From contig NZ_NNRJ01000012.1 in assembly GCF_002252445.1 (NCBI RefSeq), positions 124,001 through 188,000 on the forward strand: a DNA stretch of 64,000 bases, given 5' to 3'. The notes under the pieces are model-generated. The model was not told where the DNA came from. It did no database searches and was given only the letters and a program-made list of their open reading frames with translations. A program made the translations under genes and the position numbers. This DNA comes from Brucella thiophenivorans. Its GTDB lineage: Bacteria > Pseudomonadota > Alphaproteobacteria > Rhizobiales > Rhizobiaceae. Below, in pieces: positions 57,809-64,000 of this stretch (within the stretch, counting starts at the first letter, position 1; each line of letters opens with the position of its first letter).

Positions 57809-58828
57809 TCACGCAACCTTCACAATGAGCTTGCCGAAATTGCCACCTTCAAGCATCGAAATGAAAGCTTTCGGCGCATTCTTCAAGCCCTCAACGATGT
57901 CTTCACGATAGCGTACATGACCATCGGCAATCCATTTTGCCATGTCATGATAAAAGGCCGGAGCCTGATCTGCAAAATCACGCTGAATGAACCCGCGAAT
58001 GGTCAGGCTCTTGGTCAGAATATCACGCATCAGAAGCGGCATGCGATCTGGCCCGTCGAAAGCACCCTTCTGGTTATATTGCGCAATCAGGCCGCAGATC
58101 GGCACACGTGCAAACGGATTAAGCAAAGGCAAAACCGCATCGAAAACCTTGCCGCCAACATTTTCAAAATAGACATCAATGCCTTTCGGACAGGCCAGCG
58201 CCAATTCCTGCGCAAAATTTTCACTGCGATGATCAAGTGCTTCATCAAAGCCGAACTCGTCAATGAGCGCTTTGCACTTGTCAGGCCCACCGGCAATACC
58301 TACGGCCCGCGCACCTTTAAGCTTCGCAATCTGTCCCACGGCAGAACCAACCGGACCCGTTGCCGCAGCCACAGCAACGGTTTCGCCTTCCTTGGGCTGA
58401 CCGATGGTCAACAAGCCAGCATACGCCGTAAAGCCCGGCATGCCCATCACGCCGAGCGCCGTTGTGACGGAGACCTGCTTTGGATCAAGCTTACGCAACG
58501 ATGACGCATCGGCAACCGCATAGCTCTGCCAGCCAGAATAAGAGAGCACAAAATCGCCAGGCAGAAAGCCAGCGCTTTTGCTTTCAACAACTTCGCCGAC
58601 CGTGCCACCTTCCATCACATCGCCAATTTCGACAGGTGCGGCGTAGGATTTTGCAGCACTCATCCGTCCGCGCATATAGGGATCAAGCGAGAGATAGCGG
58701 ATTTTAAGCAGAACCTGACCTTCGCCCAACTCAGGAATCGTTCCTGTTTCGAGCCGAAAGTTTTCCGCCGTTGGCCGACCTTCGGGACGCGATGCAAGAA
58801 CGATACGATGGTTGGTTTTTCCGCTCAT
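57809..58828 (-). CDS. NADP-dependent oxidoreductase, CurA-like MDR family
   Basis: A 339-residue zinc-free medium-chain reductase. It begins MSGKTNHRIVLASRPEGRPTAENFRLE, with the nucleotide-binding motif AAATGPVGSAVGQIAKLKGARAVGIAGG (residues about 155-182) and the GIDVYFENVGGKVFDAVL signature of the leukotriene B4 12-hydroxydehydrogenase/curcumin reductase group. These enzymes reduce alpha,beta-unsaturated ketones with NADPH; the natural substrate is unknown. GGAGTGAG lies just before the ATG at 58828. Confidence 0.9.
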   Translation of the reverse strand: MSGKTNHRIVLASRPEGRPTAENFRLETGTIPELGEGQVLLKIRYLSLDPYMRGRMSAAKSYAAPVEIGDVMEGGTVGEVVESKSAGFLPGDFVLSYSGWQSYAVADASSLRKLDPKQVSVTTALGVMGMPGFTAYAGLLTIGQPKEGETVAVAAATGPVGSAVGQIAKLKGARAVGIAGGPDKCKALIDEFGFDEALDHRSENFAQELALACPKGIDVYFENVGGKVFDAVLPLLNPFARVPICGLIAQYNQKGAFDGPDRMPLLMRDILTKSLTIRGFIQRDFADQAPAFYHDMAKWIADGHVRYREDIVEGLKNAPKAFISMLEGGNFGKLIVKVA

Positions 58829-58925
58829 AAATCTCACTCCTGATAATCGCTATAAGACTACCCTCTACATAGCGCGCAAAAGCGAAAAGTAGATGTCTTT
58901 TCACAAACGAGCGCTCAATAAAAAG

Positions 58926-58950
58926 AAAACCCCGCCACATGGCGGGGGCA
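58926..58950 (-). terminator. Rho-independent terminator of mmsA
   Basis: On the minus strand CCCCGCC-ATGT-GGCGGGG followed by TTTTCTTTTT, 90 nt past the mmsA stop. Confidence 0.85.
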
Positions 58951-58986
58951 CCATCGGCAGGGTTTCTTACTTGGAGGAGGATATTG

Positions 58987-59025
58987 ATGCGCGCGTCCAC
59001 AGCAGAGCGAAGACGCGCAACATAA
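58987..59025 (+). other. 12-codon minigene with strong ribosome site
   Basis: GGAGGAGG ends 7 nt before an ATG that opens a 12-codon frame (MRASTAERRRAT, TAA at 59023). The frame itself spans an inverted repeat (GCGCGTC with GACGCGC). It lies in the spacer after mmsA on the opposite strand, between the mmsA stop and its terminator. Probably chance, but the ribosome site is better than that of most genes nearby. Confidence 0.3.
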
Positions 59026-59037
59026 CAATTGTTTGGC

Positions 59038-60534
59038 TTATGCCATGGTTGGGATAACGAACTCCGCGCCATCCTTAACACCAGACGGCCAGCGCGAGGT
59101 GACGGTCTTGGTTTTGGTATAGAAGCGGAATGCATCCGGGCCGTGCTGGTTGAGATCGCCAAAACCCGAAGCCTTCCAGCCGCCAAAGGTGTAGTAAGCG
59201 ATTGGAACCGGGATTGGCACATTGATGCCGACCATGCCAACCTGAACGCGGCTTGCAAAATCACGTGCTGCATCGCCATCGCGGGTGAAGATCGCAACGC
59301 CATTGCCATATTCATGTTCATTTGGCAGCGCGAGCGCTTCCTCATAGGTCTTGGCGCGAACCACCGAGAGAACCGGGCCGAAAATTTCTTCCTTATAGAT
59401 ACGCATGTCTGACGTTACGTTATCGAACAGACAGCCGCCCATATAGAAGCCGTCTTCATAGCCCTGCATCTTGAAGCCACGGCCATCGACGACGAGCTTT
59501 GCGCCTTCTTCAACACCGAGATCAACATAACCACGCACGCGATCAAGGGCTGCTTTGGAGACCAGCGGGCCGTAATCAGCAGAATTATCAGTCGAAGTAC
59601 CGATCTTCAGCGCTTCAACGCGTGGGATAAGCTTTTCCATCAGGCGATTTGCAGTGTCTTCACCAACAGGAACTGCAACCGAAATCGCCATGCAGCGTTC
59701 GCCAGCCGAACCGTAACCTGCACCGATCAGCGCATCGACCGTCTGATCCATGTCGGCATCCGGCATAATCAGCATGTGGTTCTTCGCACCACCAAAGCAC
59801 TGGACGCGCTTGCCGTTCGAGCAGCCGCGACCATAAATATATTGTGCAATTGGCGTAGAGCCGACAAAGCCGATAGCTTGTACGTCTGGATCATCAAGAA
59901 GTGCGTCAACTGCATCCTTGTCACCATTGACGACGTTGAAAATGCCTGCTGGAAGACCTGCTTCCATGAACAATTCAGCCAAGCGCATTGGTACGCCTGG
60001 ATCACGTTCCGAAGGCTTGAGAATGAAAGCATTACCGCAAGCAATGGCTGGACCAGCCTTCCAAAGCGGGATCATGGCCGGGAAGTTGAACGGCGTGATA
60101 CCGGCAACAACGCCCAGCGCCTGACGCATGGAATAGGTATCGATACCCGTTCCGGCATTGTCGGTGAACTCGCCTTTGAGCATATGTGCAGAACCGAGGC
60201 ACACTTCTACCACTTCAAGACCGCGCTGAATGTCGCCCTTGGCGTCAGCAATGGTTTTCCCATGCTCGCGAGCCAGCAATTCAGCGAGGCTGTCATATTC
60301 TGCTTCAACCAGTTCAAGGAACTTGCGCAAAATACGCACGCGACGCTGCGGATTGGTTGCAGCCCAGGCTGGCTGTGCAGCCTTGGCATTTTCAACAGCT
60401 GCACGGACTTCATCCTTGGTCGCAAGCGCAACGGTGCCCTGCACCGAACCGTCAAGCGGCTGATAAATATCTGTGGTGCGTCCGCTTTTTCCGGCAACGT
60501 GCTTGCCGCCGATAAAATGTCCTACAGTGCGCAT
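59038..60534 (-). CDS. mmsA: CoA-acylating methylmalonate-semialdehyde dehydrogenase
   Basis: A 498-residue aldehyde dehydrogenase that makes propionyl-CoA from methylmalonate semialdehyde in valine and inositol breakdown. The NAD fold has GFVGSTPIAQYIY, the cofactor/active site segment is GGAKNHMLIMPDADMDQTVDALIGAGYGSAGERCMAIS with the catalytic Cys in GERCMA, and the N-terminus MRTVGHFIGGKHVAGKSGR is the family start. The ATG at 60534 has GGGAGG at 8-13 nt upstream. It is divergent from the LysR gene, its likely regulator. Confidence 0.95.
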   Translation of the reverse strand: MRTVGHFIGGKHVAGKSGRTTDIYQPLDGSVQGTVALATKDEVRAAVENAKAAQPAWAATNPQRRVRILRKFLELVEAEYDSLAELLAREHGKTIADAKGDIQRGLEVVEVCLGSAHMLKGEFTDNAGTGIDTYSMRQALGVVAGITPFNFPAMIPLWKAGPAIACGNAFILKPSERDPGVPMRLAELFMEAGLPAGIFNVVNGDKDAVDALLDDPDVQAIGFVGSTPIAQYIYGRGCSNGKRVQCFGGAKNHMLIMPDADMDQTVDALIGAGYGSAGERCMAISVAVPVGEDTANRLMEKLIPRVEALKIGTSTDNSADYGPLVSKAALDRVRGYVDLGVEEGAKLVVDGRGFKMQGYEDGFYMGGCLFDNVTSDMRIYKEEIFGPVLSVVRAKTYEEALALPNEHEYGNGVAIFTRDGDAARDFASRVQVGMVGINVPIPVPIAYYTFGGWKASGFGDLNQHGPDAFRFYTKTKTVTSRWPSGVKDGAEFVIPTMA

Positions 60535-60670
60535 TGGAAAGACCTCCCTGAGTTCCGTTTCCTTGAGCAGATTCTTATCTGCTGTTGTTGCCACCATCCT
60601 GACTCTGCAAATTCACAATTGCAAGGCGCTGAAAAGCGTATCCGTTGTGCATTTTTTATAGTACAAGCGC

Positions 60671-60711
60671 GTATGATCCCGAAAACTGTGAAGCAGTTTT
60701 CGGGATCATAC
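60671..60711. repeat. Perfect 18-bp palindrome ahead of the LysR gene
   Basis: GTATGATCCCGAAAACTG (60671-60688) and its exact complement (60694-60711) surround TGAAG. The CCCGAAAA core is that of the dispersed repeat family. It ends 15 bp before the LysR ATG, so if transcribed it would fold next to the ribosome site. Confidence 0.8.
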
Positions 60712-60726
60712 GGAGACAAAAGCACC

Positions 60727-61608
60727 ATGAATTGGGATGACATTCGCATTTTTCTGGCTGTTGCGCGTTCAGGTCAGATTCTGGGTGCCGCAAAACGGCT
60801 TGGCCTCAACCACACGACGGTTGCTCGCCGCCTGACAGCGCTTGAAACGGCCCTATCCACGACACTGCTCACCCGCCGCACCAATGGTTCAACTCTGACC
60901 CATGCGGGTGAGGAATTCCTGCTTGCCGCAGAACGTATGGAAGCGGAAATGTTGTCGGCACGCTCACAGGTTGGCAATGCCGATGTTGCCGTGTCGGGCA
61001 CGGTGCGCATTGGCGCGCCCGATGGTTTTGGCGTGACGTTTCTCGCACCACGTCTTGCCCGGCTGACACAGCAATATCCCGATCTGACCATTCAGCTTGT
61101 GCCGGTCCCGCGCTCATTTTCGTTATCGCGCCGCGAAGCAGATATTGCCATCACTGTCGAACGACCTGAACAGGGGAGGCTGATTGCGCGCAGGCTGGTG
61201 GATTATACGCTCGGCCTTTTTGCCCATCGCACCTATCTGGAAGAAAACGGCACACCACAAAGCATCGAAGACCTCAACCAGCATCGGCTTATCGGTTATG
61301 TGGAAGATCTGGTCATCAACCCATCATTGGCCTATGCGCCGGAAATCAGCCGCGACTGGAAGCCGGGCTTTGAAGTTTCCAGCGCTCTTGGACAGGTGGA
61401 AGCCGTCCGCGCCGGTGCTGGTATAGGCATATTGCATTCGTTTATTGCGCGCGCCGATCCAGATCTTGTGCCAGTCCTCGAAGATCGCTTTATTCGCCGG
61501 TCATATTGGCTGACCTATCATGAATCCGCCCGAACACTGCGGCGCGTTACGGCGGTGTCAGCGCTTATTTCCGAGCTGGTGGAAAATGAGAAATCGCTCT
61601 TTATTTAG
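60727..61608 (+). CDS. LysR-family transcriptional regulator
   Basis: A 293-residue LTTR. The winged helix begins MNWDDIRIFLAVARSGQILGAAKRLGLNHTTVARRLTALETAL, followed by a type 2 periplasmic-binding-like effector domain (about 90-290). It is divergent from mmsA across 192 bp and probably responds to a valine or related metabolite. The open frame continues upstream to 59776, but that part is antisense to mmsA and is not the gene. Confidence 0.92.
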   Translation: MNWDDIRIFLAVARSGQILGAAKRLGLNHTTVARRLTALETALSTTLLTRRTNGSTLTHAGEEFLLAAERMEAEMLSARSQVGNADVAVSGTVRIGAPDGFGVTFLAPRLARLTQQYPDLTIQLVPVPRSFSLSRREADIAITVERPEQGRLIARRLVDYTLGLFAHRTYLEENGTPQSIEDLNQHRLIGYVEDLVINPSLAYAPEISRDWKPGFEVSSALGQVEAVRAGAGIGILHSFIARADPDLVPVLEDRFIRRSYWLTYHESARTLRRVTAVSALISELVENEKSLFI

Positions 61609-62249
61609 TTCGAGCGCCAGTAAATCGTCATCACAACAACAATCAAAACTGTTGGCATCAACAACGCATCTAGGCCCACGAAATAGTGGCCCATGCCTCC
61701 GCAGATAGCGCCGATCATCAGTGAAAACCAGACAGCAAAATGCTGCAACCAGCGCCAGCGTGGAACCTCGCCCCGCAGTGCGCCTGCAAGATCGGCTGAA
61801 GAGTTAAACAGTGTCCCTGTTACGTAAGTGACACCAAGGCGCGCTGAACCAATCGGCTGCACGGCGGCATTTTGCGCACCCATTGCAGCAGCCAGCATCA
61901 GCACCGGATAGATCAGCGTCAGTCCTTCGTGCCGCAAGATACAGATCACGATAAGCACCGCCGCAACAGTGGCCATCACGGCCACACTGCCCGCTTTGCC
62001 ATAGGCACGAACAGCCAGTGTTCCAAAAAATCCGCCGCCAAAAAACAGCGCAATCAATGCAGCCGGTAGCCATATGATGACGTTGCCCATCACGTCTGGC
62101 TGCCCGGCTATTGCAATACCAAGCTGTGTGGTGTTGCCGCTCATGAAGGACGCAAAGAAGCCACCCAATTCGAGGAAGGCGATTGCATCAATAAACCCTG
62201 CGCAAGCCGTCAGCGCCAGCCCCAGAGAAAGTTGTGATTTCGGTGTCAT
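61605..62249 (-). CDS. DUF1275 (YoaK-like) membrane protein
   Basis: A 214-residue protein with six membrane segments: GLALTACAGFIDAIAFLELGGFFASFMSGNTTQLG, ALIALFFGGGFFGTLAV and others, typical of the DUF1275/YoaK family of unknown function. Its stop overlaps that of the LysR gene by 4 bp (convergent). GGA is 6 nt before the ATG at 62249; an upstream GTG at 62261 would add four residues. Confidence 0.88.
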   Translation of the reverse strand: MTPKSQLSLGLALTACAGFIDAIAFLELGGFFASFMSGNTTQLGIAIAGQPDVMGNVIIWLPAALIALFFGGGFFGTLAVRAYGKAGSVAVMATVAAVLIVICILRHEGLTLIYPVLMLAAAMGAQNAAVQPIGSARLGVTYVTGTLFNSSADLAGALRGEVPRWRWLQHFAVWFSLMIGAICGGMGHYFVGLDALLMPTVLIVVVMTIYWRSN

Positions 62250-62310
62250 TTTTCCAAGCACTGAAAAGAGGTAGCCCGGTCTGGGATGACCGGGCCAGCA
62301 TATTGATGAA

Positions 62311-62417
62311 AGCGCATCCCGAAAAGTGTGAAACGGCTTTCGGACAAAGATGCGCGTACAAACAAATGATTAGAGCGCCGATCTGATCCAATCAGATTGA
62401 TACGCGCTCTAAAGCGC
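62311..62417 (+). repeat. Dispersed ~105-bp palindromic repeat, copy B
   Basis: Matches the reverse complement of 6224-6331 across its full length with visible substitutions only. Two nested palindromes can be drawn: GCGCATC/GATGCGC ends at 62313-62355, and AGAGCG/CGCTCT with GATCTGATCC/CAATCAGATT in the second half. It lies between the GlsB-like gene and the DUF1275 gene, both on the minus strand. Confidence 0.8.
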
Positions 62418-62421
62418 TTCA

Positions 62422-62676
62422 TCAAACACGTTTAACGATGCGCAGAATAATCAAAAGTATGGCCGCACCAATAAATGCGTTCACGATTGCAGCGATAATA
62501 CCACCACCAACCGAAAAGCCGAGACGCGGCAACAGCCAACCTGCAAAAAAAGCGCCGATCACACCGACGATGATATTACCGATAAGGCCGAAACCGCCAC
62601 CCTGCACGATCTTGCCTGCAAGCCAACCGGCAACAAGACCAACGAAAAGAAATACGAGAAGACTCATACCGTCCAT
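62422..62676 (-). CDS. GlsB/YeaQ/YmgE-like stress membrane protein
   Basis: An 84-residue protein of three short membrane helices, with the family signature GWLAGKIVQGGGFGLIGNIIVGVIGAFFAGWLLPRLG. The family is linked to general stress responses in enterobacteria and its mechanism is not known. GGGAGAG lies before the ATG at 62676. Confidence 0.9.
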   Translation of the reverse strand: MDGMSLLVFLFVGLVAGWLAGKIVQGGGFGLIGNIIVGVIGAFFAGWLLPRLGFSVGGGIIAAIVNAFIGAAILLIILRIVKRV

Positions 62677-62763
62677 AAGCAACTCTCCCTCTCACAACGC
62701 GTCCCCGACGCATCTGAGATCAGTTGACAATGAGTCGGCCTAGGAGGCAAGTGGCCTTGGTTT

Positions 62764-63288
62764 TTACGGTGCCAGATGCCGGAAAGCGCTCACGACTTCT
62801 TCGTAAACCTTACGCTTAAAAGGCACGATCAGATCGGGAAGTTCCTGCATCGGCTTCCACGCCCATTCTTCAAATTCCGCCGTATGACCTCCGGGCGGCG
62901 GGTTGATTGCGATTTCGTCCTCGTCTCCTTCAAAGCGATAGGCAAACCATTTTTGCGTCTGACCGCGATATTTGCCCTTAAGCGCCTGACCGACCAGATG
63001 TGGCGGCAGATCGTAATTGATCCAGTTGGGGGCTTCTTCAAGCAGCGACACCGACTTCATGCCGGTTTCCTCGTAGAGCTCACGCAAGGATGCGACTGCG
63101 GGGTCTTCGCCCTTGTCGATACCGCCCTGCGGCATCTGCCAGAGCTGCGTCGCCCCATCCATCTCGTCACCCGGAATGACAATACGCCGCCCGGCCCATA
63201 CCAGACCGGCCTTGTTAAGCACCATCAAGCCGACACAGCGTCGGTAAGGCAGGCTTTCAGGATCGACCAGACCTTTACGCTTTGACAT
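62764..63288 (-). CDS. rppH: RNA pyrophosphohydrolase RppH
   Basis: A 174-residue Nudix enzyme that removes pyrophosphate from the 5' end of mRNAs to start decay. The Nudix box is [23 protein letters not shown], matching GX5EX7REUXEEXG, and the N-terminus [23 protein letters not shown] and C-terminal [25 protein letters not shown] match RppH. I chose the ATG at 63288 with CGGAG upstream. It follows ctpA, the usual arrangement in this order. Confidence 0.95.
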   Translation of the reverse strand: MSKRKGLVDPESLPYRRCVGLMVLNKAGLVWAGRRIVIPGDEMDGATQLWQMPQGGIDKGEDPAVASLRELYEETGMKSVSLLEEAPNWINYDLPPHLVGQALKGKYRGQTQKWFAYRFEGDEDEIAINPPPGGHTAEFEEWAWKPMQELPDLIVPFKRKVYEEVVSAFRHLAP

Positions 63289-63309
63289 CCTATTCTCCGT
63301 ATAATCTGA

Positions 63310-63409
63310 GCATTTCCAGCAAAAGTGCAAAACGGTTTTGCGTGGGATAATGCTAAAAATGGATAGAGCACTTCTCCCAATTCAATCAATATCGGAAACG
63401 CTCTATTTC
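63310..63409. repeat. Relative of the dispersed palindromic repeat between ctpA and rppH
   Basis: It contains GCAAAA/TTTTGC arms (63320-63341) and TAGAGC ... GCTCTA arms (63364-63406). The half with ATTCAATCAATATCGGAAACGCTCT resembles the outer half of the 6224/62311 element, but the rest differs, so this may be a second family. Confidence 0.5.
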
Positions 63410-63432
63410 AAACCATAGATATGCGACAAAAA

Positions 63433-63465
63433 CAAAACGCGGAAGTCGTAACTCCCGCGTTAATT
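63433..63465 (-). terminator. Rho-independent terminator of ctpA
   Basis: On the minus strand AACGCGGGAGT-tacg-ACTTCCGCGTT (one G-U pair) is followed by TTGTTTTTG, 25 nt past the ctpA stop. Confidence 0.85.
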
Positions 63466-63489
63466 GTCTTATTCAAGCTTGCTTGCTGA

Positions 63490-64000
63490 TCAGTTCAGAA
63501 CAGCTTTTTTCGGGTCTGGCGGGAACGCAGCATTGGCCACTTCACCGCGCAGAAGCTTCAGTGCTTCATTCAGCTGAACGTCATCCTTGGCTTCAAGCGG
63601 AACATAGGCTGCGGAACCCGAGCCCTGATCGTCTTCGGCATTGCCCTTGATATGGCCCTTAAGCTCAGACTCACCGCGCACCACATCTTCGCCCAGCATT
63701 TCTGGCGGCAATGGCTGTTCGACCTTGATGTCAGGCGTAATGCCCTTGCCCTGAATAGACTTGCCGGACGGCGTGTAATAGAGCGCTGTCGTCAAACGCA
63801 GCGATCCATTTTCACCAAGCGGAATGATCGTCTGCACAGAACCCTTACCGAAAGACTGCGTGCCAAGCACGGTTGCACGGCGATGATCCTGCAATGCACC
63901 GGCAACGATTTCCGACGCACTGGCCGAACCGCCATTGATCAGCACGATCACCGGCTTGCCATCGACAAGGTCACCCTTGCGTGCGTCAAAGCGGGTTACA
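63490..64000 (-). CDS. ctpA: C-terminal processing peptidase CtpA (truncated by window edge)
   Basis: The last 169 codons of an S41-family protease are visible; the frame runs to the right edge without a start. The catalytic Ser lies in [18 protein letters not shown] and the Lys in [13 protein letters not shown], as in the Ser-Lys dyad family. The tail (from about 105 residues before the end) is acidic then neutral, ending [11 protein letters not shown]. The protease trims C-termini of periplasmic proteins. PDZ domain and signal peptide would lie outside the window. Confidence 0.92.
   Translation of the reverse strand, partial: VTRFDARKGDLVDGKPVIVLINGGSASASEIVAGALQDHRRATVLGTQSFGKGSVQTIIPLGENGSLRLTTALYYTPSGKSIQGKGITPDIKVEQPLPPEMLGEDVVRGESELKGHIKGNAEDDQGSGSAAYVPLEAKDDVQLNEALKLLRGEVANAAFPPDPKKAVLN

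Noticed and set aside
59776-60726. Long upstream extension of the LysR frame
   Set aside because: It is antisense to mmsA; the LysR family N-terminus MNWDDIRIFLAV starts at 60727.

Overview
The window looks like a stretch of the main chromosome of an alphaproteobacterium of the order Hyphomicrobiales, most likely the Brucella/Ochrobactrum group. This is inferred from gene content and protein details: an F1 ATPase operon without Fo genes, an AtpD with an Ala/Lys/Pro-rich N-terminal tail, an ~180 kDa NAD-glutamate dehydrogenase, Usg, an SDHAF4-like DUF1674 protein, a hydroxyproline epimerase cluster, and a block htpX-rsmB-heparinase II/III-purH. No database was searched. Coding density is high and almost every gene belongs to a known family. 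There are no rRNA or tRNA genes, no CRISPR array, no prophage, no integrase and no transposase.

Layout. 1-4.9 kb: a truncated MFS gene, its DeoR-type regulator and pyruvate carboxylase. 5.1-12.6 kb: a branched-chain amino acid (Liv) ABC transporter cluster, read on the minus strand as livH-livM-livG-livF-DUF6867 followed by two tandem livK paralogues. 12.8-16.1 kb: hydroxyproline epimerase, a FAD-dependent D-amino acid/D-hydroxyproline dehydrogenase and a divergent GntR regulator. 16.1-16.9 kb: a small exported protein and a MarR regulator. 17-22.2 kb: atpHAGDC. 22.5-31.5 kb: a membrane protein, priA, fsa transaldolase, a COG4637-type ATPase, lptE-leuS, a YggS protein and Usg. 31.7-40.3 kb: acetyl-CoA synthetase, SDHAF4-like, htpX, rsmB, heparinase II/III, purH. 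40.8-43.2 kb: glycerol kinase and aquaglyceroporin. 43.2-49.5 kb: an Atg22/UMF1-like MFS transporter and NAD-glutamate dehydrogenase. 49.7-54.7 kb: two TPM-domain proteins with LemA, then ffh-chorismate mutase-rpsP behind a good sigma70-like promoter. 54.9-64 kb: a MltB-type lytic transglycosylase, carbonic anhydrase, pyridoxal kinase, a CurA-like reductase, methylmalonate-semialdehyde dehydrogenase with a divergent LysR regulator, DUF1275, GlsB-like, rppH and a truncated ctpA.

How the genes work together. Amino acids are imported by the Liv system, and hydroxyproline, glutamate and valine carbon is degraded by the epimerase/oxidase pair, NAD-GDH and MmsA. The products enter central metabolism through pyruvate carboxylase, Acs and transaldolase. 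The rest is housekeeping: ATP synthesis, replication restart, protein targeting, translation and envelope maintenance.

I did not find a clearly new multi-gene system. The least conventional features are: a LivG ATPase with a C-terminal helix-hairpin-helix-like domain in an operon with an uncharacterised membrane protein (DUF6867); a palindromic operator candidate in the hydroxyproline cluster; a palindrome/direct-repeat pair ahead of livH; a dispersed ~105-bp palindromic repeat present twice in inverted orientation with partial relatives; a long structured leader with a small ORF ahead of ffh; and a perfect 18-bp hairpin placed just before the LysR start.
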